Shown piece by piece: positions 12,541 to 24,277 of a stretch of 64,000 nt of DNA. Source of the stretch: Stichopus chloronotus (lineage: Eukaryota; Echinodermata; Holothuroidea; Aspidochirotida; Stichopodidae); contig CM037846.1 in NCBI GenBank assembly GCA_021234535.1, forward strand, positions 11,486,705-11,550,704, given 5' to 3'. The first letter of the stretch is position 1. The number at the start of each line of letters is the position of its first letter. The notes under the pieces are model-generated. The model was not told the origin of the DNA. It ran no database searches and saw nothing but the letters and a program-made list of their open reading frames with translations. The position numbers and the translations under genes were made by a program.

Positions 12541-13799
12541 AGCAAGATTTTTTTCTTTGAAGGAGCAAAATTGACTCATCGTCCATATTCTTGACCGCTC
12601 TCCTGGGGAGGGGTGTGAGAAGAGGGGTGTCCCTCTCCCAGAGCTTAAGCCAAGACTTCAGATCAGTCAGTCAACAGCTGCGTTGCATGACGAGAGGTCT
12701 AAGGGGGGATGAGGCATCCTTCTCTCCTTTGTCTAAAAGGATCATTTCCGTCCTTCTTATTTCTTGTTTTGACACCTGCATCCATGAACCTGCAATAAAG
12801 GTAACGGAACGAATAAAAGCATTGGAGGGGGGGGGGGGGGTGAGTGGAGGCAGAACTATCTAAGCGGAGCGCCACCATCAGTTGGCACGGATCACACAAG
12901 CAAATTTTCGGCAATTCAGACCCTCCATATGGCCGAAAACGGCACTTCTCGAGGGTGATCCAAACTGCATACACCCAGCCTTAAAATGTGGATCTCATGC
13001 CTTCAATTTCTTTATGCGGTTAAGACCAATGTACAAAAAATTGTAATACATATCAGATAGGTCGAGATAATACAATAGCAATAATGAATTCGTGAATATT
13101 GAATTTATTCTTTGAACTGTGAGCAGATATTAGGGGGAGGGGATGAACATGCCTTTAGACCCCACCCTTTACTGGTTGATAATGACACATTTTAGGCTTG
13201 AAAATAAAAATGAAAATTGGGGTAGGCGTTTGAACATTATTTAATACAACAATTTTATTTTTTTAGGCAAAACATGAAACATGAACTTGTTGCATGCTTT
13301 CGAAAGAAAAGATCCAAGGTTACAATTGATTGTTCGGGGAGGCGTATTGCCAATGCTTCAGACGTGAAATAAATATACGGACCGTTCTGTTGCAGATTTC
13401 ACCCTCTATCCGCATGCTCGTATACTGCGTATATAAGCAACCGGCGCACGGACAACGGCAATCGAAAGCTTAGGTCAACGATTTCACACCTTTATGAACA
13501 CCTTGTTTCATCTGCGTTGTTGCTCTGTTTCGTCTTAGTTTTCAATATCATACAAAGGTCACACTTCAAAAGCCTGTTTCCCGGTCCCCCAACTCCATCA
13601 CCTTATCATCCCTCCCTCCTATAGTCGTTTTTTTTTCTCTTTTTTTAAATTTTTTACCATCACCCATCGTGCCCCCCAAATTTCTTTGTGGGGCACTCTT
13701 CCTCCTGCCTTTCCCCTTCCGCCGGCTACCCCAATTTGGAATGATATGTAGGCTATTGTTGATGTTTGATATGTTGGTTGGCTATATTGAGAGGGAGAA
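12541..13799. other. Transposon-like debris, no gene seen
   Basis: Starts with AGGGGCGAAGCAAG and contains GGGGTGTGAGAAGAGGGGTG-like G-rich words and a poly-G run near 12829, which resemble terminal sequences of degenerate non-autonomous transposons. Frames open on both strands across 12591-12974 are G-rich low-complexity sequence, not coding. Confidence 0.45.
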
Positions 13800-14035
13800 C
13801 GCTTTTGCTTTTTTTGAAGGCCAAAGGTCACCTGAGACCATTAGAGGTCAAATACTGAAAAACTTGAAACTGTATCTCAAGAAAGGTAACTGTGACAATT
13901 TTCATACTTATTGAGCATATAGGTAGTCCATATTGATTGAATGAACTCAAATGTTTTTGATGAAGGTCAAATGCCATGTGATTTTACCAGAGGTCAAACC
14001 CAGAAAATCCGTGTCATCAGCACCAGGGTTGGTTA
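13800..14035 (+). repeat. Partial copies of the ~145-bp repeat
   Basis: Contains AGGCCAAAGGTCACCTGAG, GAGGTCAAATACTG, TATCTCAAGAAAGG and again GAGGTCAAACCC, in the same order and orientation as 11995-12540, for about 1.5 diverged units. Confidence 0.7.
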
Positions 14036-14135
14036 GTTTAAATCAAACCGATTAAAATTACGATTAAAATCATGATATCTATTTAAAAAATAATGATTTA
14101 AATCGATTTATTTGATGGAAATCATGATTTTTTAA
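14036..14135. mobile_element. AAATCATGATTT-rich transposon end
   Basis: Multiple overlapping copies of GATTAAAATCATGAT and TGATTTAAATCGATTTA, palindromic and AT-rich. Such subterminal words recur at the ends of hAT-type non-autonomous elements in many animals. The other end was not located. Confidence 0.4.
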
Positions 14136-14139
14136 TAAA

Positions 14140-17100
14140 AAAAAAAATCAACAACCTATGTCTTAAAGCTTGTATGACATGCATCTATAAAAGAGCCTGC
14201 TTTATTCAAAAGTTGCAGGGTGAAATCCTGACTAATTATCTATTGAATTTGTGTTTATATCTATTACCGTTTATGAGATGTCTTTTCAAAGTTTAATGAA
14301 AAAGCAGATATGATGAACTGTTGAACAGTGTCGGTATTTCTTTTGTTAGGTCTATATATTTCTTCTCTTAATTAATTATTACTGGGTTTCATATTGGTAA
14401 GTGATATCGATATTTGTAAAGAAGGAAAAACATGCTTTTAAAATAAAAACCTGTGAGCATATAGAATTCTCAATTGTCCTTGAAATAAAAGTTAAGTTAA
14501 CGAAGCATAACATAAGACATATCCTTAAAGTCCCTCTCTTGACGTCATAAATGTGCATACTTAGCCAATACATGATGCAGGTGTAAAACAGGAATTTGCC
14601 TGTAAAATTTTAAATATCTGATGGATTTCGATGGAATTTGTGGAATATTTTCTTCATTTCTAATGATTAATATAGCCAATATTCCAAAATGTCATTTTTA
14701 TGTCACATGTCAGCCTTTCAGACACTTTTCATATTTGGGTACCAGTATGTTGATAATGTGCCATAGTAAGTAGATGCCTGCTATTTGCTGGAGGTCAAGA
14801 GCCATCTCAGGTGAACCATGAGTTTAATAAAAATGAGAATCATCTGTACAAAGCCAATATTCAATATTCTCAATTAAGACAGGAAGCATGAATACAGTTT
14901 CAGGTGCTTGGGGTGTTGAAATAGAGTAGATGACGTCCCTTAATTTTGGTTGAGGTGAAATGGCCTCTAGGCCATTTAGGGTCTCTCTAGTGCCACAGTA
15001 GAATGACCTGTATTTGCTTGGTAACGGAAGTTCAGAAAATTTAGCCTACAGGAGCCATTCCGAGTAAACGTGTCTCAGTCTCATTGTTGTGCTAATTCAT
15101 CGAAACCTCATTGTATATTTGCCCAAAAAATTCACATTCATAGGCACAAATCGACAGTGCAATGAGAGGACTGCTGCACTTTCTTTAATGGTTTATGGTG
15201 TTTGCTGGTATCCAAGTTCCATCCCAAGGGATAATAGCACCTCTGGTAGGTGACCAAAGGCCTAGATGGTCTAATAAAAGGAAGAAGTTGTTCAGTTTGT
15301 TTACTCACGAGAGCAGTTGTAAACAACGTTGCGAAATCATTTGTTTACAACGCGCATGTATGAGAAATACTGTAGTACATGTAGCAGACGATCTTTGCGC
15401 TGAAACTTAAACAAAACACATGCCGCAGCTGCATATGCTTGCATGCAGGATACGCGGAGCTGCTACTGAACACATGCAGGACCGAAGCTGCACGGCAGAA
15501 AGTCAAGACAGGAAAAGTTTTTTTTGCCAAAACAGATTTTATCACCTTTTTCATGGATGAAATCTTAGTCGCTTAGCACTGGTCAACGAAACGTGTAAGT
15601 TGGCGTAAACTAAGACATTTGCAAAGTTAGTTCATCTGACCAAGAGTCTAACGTTACTCGGTACCCTATCGAGGTAATAGTATTAATAGTTAAAGGCCAA
15701 ACCAAACTCCGAAGTTACTGCATGAATACAACAATAGTAAGGCCTACATGTGGCCTGTGGACTTCACTGCCCAGCAATAACATTGAGATTTAACTTTGGC
15801 ATGTACTGTAGGGCCTTGACTTAGCTAATAGAACTAATGGGGATGGACTCAAACTTAAGTAAAGATTTAAGTTAGGGGCTATTAGCTATGACAAGTTTAA
15901 CACTAACACCTTCCTCTTGACGTAGATACACATACTTTTAGTCATTCAAATCTGTCATGTTGAATCTGATTTCATCCCAAGGCTAGGGTGGCCTATGATT
16001 ATGAAGTATTAAAAGTTTAGCTATTGCTTGACTGATTTTACTTAGCCTAACTTGGTTAGGCTAACTTGAAAGTAGCAGCTGGATAATGACCTAAGGTACT
16101 TCCTACCACTGGAATTTCCCTTCAGCAAATTCCTTACCCCTACACTGCTAGTAGCAACTAGCATGCATGCTTACCTCTTTATTGCATACCAAAATTGTGC
16201 AATGAAAAGCTTCCTAACTGAAATTTGAAGTCTGCATTGATTGAAAATCACTTTCATAAATTTGCAATTGATTCTTTTCGAATTGATGCATGGTATAAAT
16301 TGACATGCCGGTGTCATGGAAGAATTGATAAGCATGTATTCTTGTAAACTTAGTACTTACTTTTTTGTCCCCTGATTTGCACAGACTGACAAATCAAACA
16401 TTCACTTGCTAATTTTCAGCTGCATGTTAGGCTTAAATGCAAGCCCCAGCTTCAGAACACATCCCCTCTCCTAAAATTGACCCCCTGGTGGAAAGTGTAC
16501 AAGTTTCTTATCATGATACACCTTCCAATTAAAAAACCCAAAATAGACTTAAATTGAAGAAAAGATTGAGAATTTTTATATAGTACTGTAGGTTGTCTGG
16601 TTGTATTACCAATAAAAGTGCCAAAATTCTACTTACATAGTAATGAAATAGACATATAACACCACCTGTACGGTTCTTTTTCTTTCATTTTACTAAATCC
16701 GGCCGCAATTCCAGCTGGAATTTTTTTGTAAATCTGGCAAATCCGGTTCTGGCTGGATTTTAAAATTCCAAATCCGGTACACCCCTAGTCTAGATTCGAT
16801 ATTATAGGCTAGCCTTGTCTCAAAACTTGCAATGAAATTATTTAAGTTGAACTGTTTAGCTCACCACTTACATATTATCAGACATTTTACATCTGCACAC
16901 AGGTGGAATGTTTAATACGTAGCTAGTTTAGTTGATCATGATCTGTGTGACATTTTCAGAAGAAACCTAACTGCAGGCGTATTGGCTATGTTACACCTAG
17001 CCAGGCCCACAGGCATCCTCGGCATAGTAGCCTACTATTAGGCTAGCTAGGCCCTACATGCAATATATCTGCGAGCTCGGTCGCGCCTTCTAAACGTTAC

Positions 17101-17738
17101 ACGAAACGTGGTCTTTTTTGTACATCCTTATGCTGACTGTGAGCCTTGTTTAACTTACTAGATCACATCCTGTCTTTTGATGTAATTAGCACTCTATATG
17201 CACCTTTGAGTATATGGTATGGCTCAAATGGCTCAAATGTATTCATAAAATCATTCTTAGACAGAATTATTCATACAAATTTGCCATTTGGAAGGTATCC
17301 GAAATCAGAAATTATTTTGCTAGTTGTCTAGGGCATGATGTCAAACTTCTGCATGGCTGGCTATTTATCCACTCTGTTGCTCCCCTTGTTTAGGCAAGAG
17401 AGTAGTGGATTATTGATTAGTTGGATTAATTGTTAATGCTACTTGGTAGCATTAATTGGTATCATCAGTTCCTGCAGGCTTCATCCCTGAGTGCTCATAC
17501 TAAATTGAGTTGACTGTGCTACCACTGTATGATTGTAAACACATAATCAAAATCATCAAAGAGAAGATCATAAAGTATATAATTGAATATCGACATGAGT
17601 TGTATTATCCCAGGCCTGTAATTATAATTGATAATTCAGCAAAATCCTTTGCATGGCTGCTGAATGTATTTTGTGACATGTGTTTTCAGTGACATTCATA
17701 CAATAATTCCGTCCTTTCTAGCCTTCTTGAACTTCCAG
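14140..17738. other. Repeat-rich stretch without a supported gene
   Basis: No splice-flanked open frame with protein-like composition. A possible donor GTAAGT at 15595 could end a non-coding first exon of the plus-strand gene, but this is weak. At 16690-16790, CCGG-rich words and a CCGGTACACCCCTAG end look like a transposon terminus. TAGGCCTA-like words are frequent at 15260-17060. Confidence 0.4.
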
Positions 17739-18172
17739 TGATAGAAATAAGGCGCTTGTTTCTGACCACATGTGTCCCCAATGCCATGCACAATAAGAAA
17801 ACATCGTGTCTCATTGTGTGTTCATTTGATGGTAAATTTACATCAGTGCCAAATGCTATGGCAAGTCAATGGGAAAACCCTAGCTTAGCCATGCATCTGC
17901 TTGTAAAATTTACAGATTGGTGTATAGCCCTGCTAACAAGGTGCAGCACATTTCAGCCACTCCTGCTGCAGTTTATTCCTAACAGTGCCTCCCATGGTGG
18001 TGATTCACATCCAGGCATTTTGTACATGATCTACAAGAACACATGTCCAACTTATTTAGACTTGCTTCATTGCATGAACTGTAGGGTATTGTGGTTGTTG
18101 TTTGAATTGTGGAAAGTTGAGTTCTCAGAGTCTGTCCAAGTACATGCAAATCATGAATACATTACAATAAAA
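17739..18172 (+). CDS. Candidate coding exon, unknown large protein
   Basis: This lies in the longest open frame in the window (to a stop at 18262). The acceptor is TTGAACTTCCAG. It starts IEIRRLFLTTCVPNAMHNKK and continues with hydrophobic and Cys-rich stretches (FTDWCIALLTRC, YLDLLHCMNCRVLWLLFELW). The donor is unclear: GTAAAT at 17832 would give a short exon, GTACAT at 18140 or GTTATT at 18173 a long one. It enters in phase 1, compatible with the exon at 11204-11264. No family is recognised. Confidence 0.4.
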
Positions 18173-19126
18173 GTTATTAGTTTAAAAAGAAAGAATATAA
18201 TAAAACATTCAGAATTTGCAACTTTGCTGTCCTTCCAACTGATCATCAATCATGATTTGTAATTTCTTTTCTTTTTTGACAAATAACCTGCAATTTGGAA
18301 CATAAATTCTGAACTGGAGATGTCAGTGAAGTTGAGAAGATGATGTTTGTTCTTGATTTGGCAGTGATTTGTAAAACAGAGAGAAGCCTATGTGCAAGGT
18401 GACTTGTGGAGAGCATGTGTCAGTGAAAGCAAACATTTCAGCTTTAGCCTGCTAAATTTAGGCACAAAACTGAACTTTGATCAATCCTTTTAACCATCAA
18501 CTTCATCAAACAATTTCATGATTGCCACATGCATAATTTTCAATTTGGAATGCTTCATCTGGTTGTGCATGTGTTGTTCATCTGACTTGTTGAAAATTTT
18601 ATCAAAACTATCATTCAAGCTGGAATATGAGTTGAAAGTTTTTCAGTGGGGAGCAAATTCTGTTGAATATGTCATGTAGCCACTACTTTTTGTATAGATG
18701 GATATTCACATTCATTCTCAAGTGCTCTGTTTGATAGACTGCTATTCTTTCTTGGAGAGTTTTAAGTTTGTAGGGCCAACAAAAAATTTTGAGACAATTT
18801 TCATACTCAAATATCTGGAGGCGGAGTGCATAGTTTTCTTTCAGATTTTGTGACATGTAATCTTTTCCTCTACTTTCTCTTCCCTGAAACACTGATGAAG
18901 AACAAAGGTAGATGACCAGACTATTACAAGCACAACTCAGTGAACTCAAACTTTAAGTGGGCATAACATTGTAGTGTTGCTGTTGTATGCTGCACACAGT
19001 ATAATGACACAGTAATGCAACTAATAAGGTATCCTGTCTAATGAAGCTGATCATGGTTTGCTGTATTTATGTTGCTCATAACTTACCTGTCTCCACACAA
19101 TCACTGCACTTCTTGCTACTGTGCAG

Positions 19127-19212
19127 ATACAAACTGGTAATATTTGACACTTCTATTTGTTTCCCCTGCATCCAATCTGAACTTCAGCCCTGGTTTCTTT
19201 CTGCACCCAAAG
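19127..19212 (+). CDS. Candidate coding exon
   Basis: The acceptor is CTACTGTGCAG. The only open frame reads YKLVIFDTSICFPCIQSELQ and then PWFLSAPK. The donor may be GTGGTT at 19213 (phase 1, which fits the next exon) or the stronger GTAAGT at 19223 (phase 2). The composition is protein-like, with alternating hydrophobic residues. It lies about 420 bp before the exon at 19631. No family is recognised. Confidence 0.5.
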
Positions 19213-19267
19213 GTGGTTTGTTGTAAGTGTCCAAGATATGAGCATATATTGTTATGGCACTTAGGAT

Positions 19268-19625
19268 CCACAGTTCCAGATGATGATTAGTATGGTTGCA
19301 GATGATTTTTTTGGTTGCAGATGATGATTAGTATGGTTGAAGACGACAATTAGTATGGTTGCAGATGATGATTAGTATGGTTACAGATGATAATTACTGT
19401 GGTTCTAGTTGATGATTATATAGTTCCAGATGATGATTAGTATTATTCCAGATGATGATTAGTCTGGTTCCAGATGATGATTAGTCTGGTTCCAGATGAT
19501 GATTAGTCTGGTTCCAGATGATGATTAGTCTGGTTCCAGATGATGATTAGTCTGGTTCCAGATGATGATTAGTCAGTTCCAGATGGTGATTAGTATGTTT
19601 CGAGATGATGATTAGTATGGCTCCA
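19268..19625 (+). repeat. 22-bp minisatellite
   Basis: About 15 copies of GGTTCCAGATGATGATTAGT plus two bases. The centre (19450-19570) is nearly perfect and the edges are diverged. It lies between two candidate exons, within an intron if the gene model holds. Confidence 0.9.
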
Positions 19626-19630
19626 TTTAG

Positions 19631-19825
19631 ATGAATTGCCAAATCAGGTACAGCAATTTGGGTTAGACAAATATATTGCTCCTCTGATATCTGCTGGGGA
19701 AATTCAAACCAATAAAAAACTGGTTGGCCAGTACTACAGGTAGCTTTTTAGTGCTAATATAGTATTTCAGTTAGGAAAAGGCTGTCAAGTTGTTTCTGAA
19801 AGAAGTGGAAGGAACTTCAATGAAG
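19631..19825 (+). CDS. Candidate exon with in-frame TAG
   Basis: The acceptor is CTCCATTTAG and the donor is GTGAGT. One frame fits both: it begins ELPNQVQQFGLDKYIAPLIS, passes GQYYR, meets TAG at 19741-19743, then continues LFSANIVFQLGKGCQVVSER to the donor. The frame leaves in phase 1. The flanks on both sides look coding, so the stop may be an error, a disabling mutation, or a sign that the exon is read differently. A 31-bp intron at the TAG would shift the frame and still leave a stop. Confidence 0.45.
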
Positions 19826-21774
19826 GTGAGTGACCATAAAAGGAATGTATTTCGTATGTGCAGTGAATAAAAAATTATTATCTTACCTCTTGTCAGACAC
19901 ACCATGTTGACTATTGGTTCATTTCTTGCCATAGTTTCCACACTGCATGTAACTCCAATGACAGATCATACATGTGAGGAATGTGCATTAATACCATCTA
20001 GCCAGTAATATTTGTTGCTGATACAAACAAACATCACAGAGTCAACTTTTTGTAGCATTTGTGGGCCTAAAATTTTAAAATGTTTGCTGCTATAGCCTGT
20101 AGAATAAGATTTAATGTGAAGACTGAAGAGCAAATTAAGAGATAAGAAAACTTGAAAATGCAGAAAGTTAAAATGCATGTAATGCGTAGTCTAATAACTT
20201 TTCCTTTCACAGTTCAGTGTAGAGTACTTTACTGTATTACATAGCTTTAATTTCTGGGGGGGGGGGGGCATGAAAGGCTGTACGGCCTTTCAACTGAATT
20301 TATCTACCTGAAAGCCAAGCATATTTAAATCATGCTGTACGTAAGTGTACAACATTATCCAAGCTATCCAAGAAATCCCTACTCACCATAATTGCTTAAA
20401 ACCCCTTTTAGCCTTTAACCTGATTGATGTGACCTTTACTACCAGTTTGTCCTAGCTATGTGTGCACTGTAGCCATTGTCCTATGTGTCATTTGTAGTTC
20501 TAACTGTAATTTAGAGCTTGTTCTTGCTGCAAGAAAATGGGCTGTTTGTCTGCTACAGAATAGTTTCACATGAATGGCTTTGCTATTTGTCCTATATTAA
20601 CTGTCTGTTAAATTAAAATGACTGTAAAATGTTTGCGAAAGTTTCACTTTTGTAAGTCGTGAATTTGAGTTTGCAGATTTTTCTTGTATTTTCTAAAATT
20701 TCCACAATCCTACTTCAGGAAATTTCAACATATTATGTTGTTAAATTGTGAGTGCTGTGAAAATAAAAGTTCATGAAAAGGACTGTACAATCCTCTAAAG
20801 AGAGAGGGGCAATGCCTGCCATAAGAGAGTTACATTTGTCCATGGCAACCTTTGTTAACATTAGTCTCACCATCAGGTTCTTACCGATCAATTTCTCAAT
20901 AAGATTCAGAAAAAGCTTCCCCAGTTGAAAGTGGGAAGGATGGATTAAAGATGGAGATGAAAGAAGGAGATGAAAGGTATTGAAAACGGAGCATTAAAAT
21001 TGAATGTTTTTGTTAGATTTAAAAACTTCTCAGATGTTTTACATCAGAACATTCAGGTAGTAATGTTCATGATTTATTTAGACTGGCAATGAAATGAGGT
21101 ACCACCATAGTCCATATCTGTTAATGAAATGTGAGCCTGTGGTATTTTTGTGCAGTTAGACTAGCCTGAAATAGATGTAGGCTTAATGCTGTATGTGCCT
21201 ACTGCATGAAAATAGGTGATGCATTTAGATATATACGAACATGCACTTTTCTAATGAGGTATGCAGGTCAGCAGTATAGAAAGACCCTCAGTGGCCCATG
21301 AGCAAGAGATGGCAGGAGACCCACTGATTAAACTTATGATATCACTAACCATTTTGGAGATTTTTTTTTTTTGTGCGTGTTGTTGGGGACCCCTGAACTC
21401 ATGGGGCCCCTGGACATTGTCCACATGTCCCTGTCCATCAACTTCCTACATCATATCCCTGAAACAGCCATATCAAAGTGGCAGACAGATTTCTGATCCT
21501 GGTGTTCAAAATGGCCAGTTTTACATCGGGAAAAGTTTTGTTGGAGTGTTTTTGGCATTCCTCTAAAATTACTTTGAGAAATTGTGATTCACACTTTCAA
21601 CTTAAAAATCATATTAAAGATGACTGATGTAGTTCCAGTTACAGAAAACATCCTGAAGCTCTTATCATTTCTGTACCATTTAGTTGGTGCTAACAGCATT
21701 TGTTTCACTGAGTCAACACCCAATTTCTTGGGCTGCATCTTTAGGCAAATTTCCCATGGCAGTGGTCCTTATAG

Positions 21775-21935
21775 TGGTGTTTCACATCTGCGACATCCTT
21801 GCATGTTGAAAACGGAGTTCACTACCTGGCCCTGTTCTCCAGTCCGCTCTACGTGACTGAAGACAATTGGTTTATGTGGCATCAGGAGTTCCACCTTTTT
21901 CAGTTTTCAATGAATGTGATAGATAACTGTTTATG
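21775..21935 (+). CDS. Candidate coding exon
   Basis: After the acceptor TCCTTATAG the frame runs 60 codons without a stop: WCFTSATSLHVENGVHYLAL, then FSSPLYVTEDNWFMWHQEF. A donor GTACTT at 21936 is plausible but weak, with other GT choices nearby. Composition and codons look protein-coding. Its phases do not join directly to either neighbouring candidate, so exons are missing or the ends are wrong. Confidence 0.4.
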
Positions 21936-22504
21936 GTACTTGACAAAAAAGACATAAATAATGGTTGTCACAAGTTGGAACAGTACACCAGGAGAGTTCA
22001 AGGATTTTGTGTGATACTGGAATTACTTAAAACAAAATATTGAGAAATCATGGTTATTTTTCCAAAAAGAGAGGTTGTTATGTAAACCAGCATGCTTTTC
22101 CAATGACTCACCATCTGTCAGTATTTTGTCTCCTTTTTGCACCAATTTGTCAAATTTTGTTTTTGTGTCTGTAGGTTTACATGCCCTTGGGCTCATGTGT
22201 TCTTGTTCAATACTGTGTAGGCACACTGTGGCAGTACATCTAATGGAAGCCTACCGTACATTTTGGCATACATTGTCGCCATGAAAGTTTTGGTCCAAAT
22301 TACCCATTGTTAATACCCTCAGAAGACTGTAGTGTCTCACATGTTTAAAGTTACCTGTGTGTAGGTATGTATACCAATTTTTGCACTTCAATACATTGGG
22401 CAAGATGTGGGGACATCATCATAGTGGCCACCGACTTCAGCTTAGTTCCAGCCAAAAATGTTTTCACATTTTCCATTTCTGGATGAGTTCTTCAGGCCTT
22501 GAGT

Positions 22505-22600
22505 TTTAGATTTTTTAGGCATGCTGCAAATCACACTTCTCAGGAAATTAAGGAGTGTGCTTGGTGTGCTGTTTTGCAAAACTTTCATAGTTTGCCTGTG
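22505..22600. repeat. Dispersed repeat, copy 1 (partner near 40893)
   Basis: Shares the core AATCACACTTCTCAGGAAATTA and a following TTCCCAT block with 40893-40990. Both copies lie between candidate exons. No terminal repeats were identified. Confidence 0.5.
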
Positions 22601-22945
22601 TTCCCATTTTTCTTCTAGGTGTGCAAAAAATCACACTTTTCACAGTGATTTTAGGTAAGTTATGGTGTGCAATCCCACTCGCACGCCTCAGAAATTATGG
22701 CCTGGTTCTTTAGAACTTAAGAGAGCATGTAGCTTGAACTAGGGTCCAAAAAAAATGGCTTGATGTTTCAGCAGCTTCTATGGCAAGATTTTATCCACAC
22801 ACATGACAACACGAAGATGTCGTATGAATAGCGCATCCTAGCTGCGACCCTGATTGGACAGTGCTGGTCTGCCTACAGGGTATCATGAGTCATTTCTTTG
22901 GATTGAATGGATGTAGTCTTGTTATGCTGCTGTAGTTGCCAACAG

Positions 22946-23074
22946 GACCTGTGAGCAATAGTTCATGTTTGGTTCCTCCATCTGAAGATGACGAACATTG
23001 GTTGGTAAAGGGAAACAGTCAGTTGTTGTGCCTCTGCACTGCTTTTTGCTGTAGCTGTTCTCAGTTTCAATTAG
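22946..23074 (+). CDS. Candidate coding exon
   Basis: The acceptor is AGTTGCCAACAG and the donor is GTATAC. It reads GPVSNSSCLVPPSEDDEHWL, then VKGNSQLLCLCTAFCCSCSQ. It enters and leaves in phase 1, matching the next exon at 24164. An acidic patch (SEDDE) precedes a Cys-rich hydrophobic stretch. A GTAAAG at 23006 would be an alternative, earlier donor. No family is recognised. Confidence 0.5.
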
Positions 23075-24163
23075 GTATACATCGAAACCTTAACGAACTC
23101 GCCGTATTCGCTCCGTGGCAGCTCCCTGCCCAAAGTAGCCTGAAAATATTCCTTTGATGGTGAAAGACCTCATCAAATACTGACCCTGGATTCCTAGTCT
23201 TCCCTCACTCTTCCACAAACATCCCTGTAGTAACCTACCTTCTGTCAACCTTTCTGTAAATTCACACAGAAGTCGCAAGCAGTGAAAGACAATGATTTCT
23301 CGGACATACTTTGTTTACACAGTGTGGCGCTGTTTGTGTTGTCAATATAATATTAATACATTCAAACAACAGTAACAGTTAAAGAAGCACCCATTGGGAT
23401 GAATACCAAAAATACAAAACTATGAGGTACTTCACAATGGCCACGGTGAGGCAGAATTTAAAGTTTCTTTGAAACAAAAAGTAGACAGAGCTTTTCATTT
23501 CAACGATAAGTTTACATTTTCTGAACATTTTTATCTGTGACAATCTCTAACGTCGACGAAGTTTGCTTCGATCTTTCTGAAGTTTGCTGGCATCAAGATA
23601 AGTCAGTTCAATCACCGTGCCTTGTGGGTCCCTCTAAAAACTTGTGAGAATGTTCCCTTGAGACAGATTTTGTCTCACCAAAGCATACACATATTAAAAA
23701 TTTACATTTAAGGGGTGTCCTGGCTTTCACATCGCAAGAAAAATACAAAGAAAAAATCCTTTCATCCCTTTTAAGTTATGGATGATTGTTGATTTTGACT
23801 TAATGAGTCATTGTTTGAGTATTTGGAAACGGTGATCAATAATAATGTTGACAGAATGTCACTGCTTTGACATTTAATCTGACATCTGATGTAGTCATTA
23901 AGTGCTCAAGATTTAATTTATTGATCGTGTGTTCCTCCAGGCTGTCAGAGATTTATCATTCTCCAACATGTTTGTAGGCTGAGATTGGCTATATTTGCAA
24001 AGTAGTATGGATTTTTGATGTCTTTTTGAAGCTTTCTAAATAGTTAAACTTCTGCAAGAGGAATCTTGTGATTCAGAATGTGAATTCATCCATGGACTGT
24101 AACACTCATGGAATCGCTGATCTTGCATCTGCATGAGTCTAGAACGAATACTTTTTTCATTAG

Positions 24164-24277
24164 TGAAAGTTACTTATGAAAACGCTGAATTGTTGGGTGA
24201 AAAGTTTGAATTTGAAAGTCGAGGTTCAAGAAGCCCCATATTCACTCATCGAGGACCCTATCCAATGTTGAACACAG
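24164..24277 (+). CDS. Candidate coding exon
   Basis: The acceptor is TTTTTTCATTAG and the donor is GTGAGA. It encodes KVTYENAELLGEKFEFESRG, then SRSPIFTHRGPYPMLNT. It enters and leaves in phase 1 and joins the exons at 22946-23074 and 26469 without a frame break. The splice sites are strong and the composition is clearly protein-like. This is one of the best-supported exons of the plus-strand gene. Function unknown. Confidence 0.6.

Noticed and set aside
12591..12974. Opposed open frames rich in Gly, Arg and Pro
   Set aside because: They cross G-rich transposon-like and poly-G sequence.
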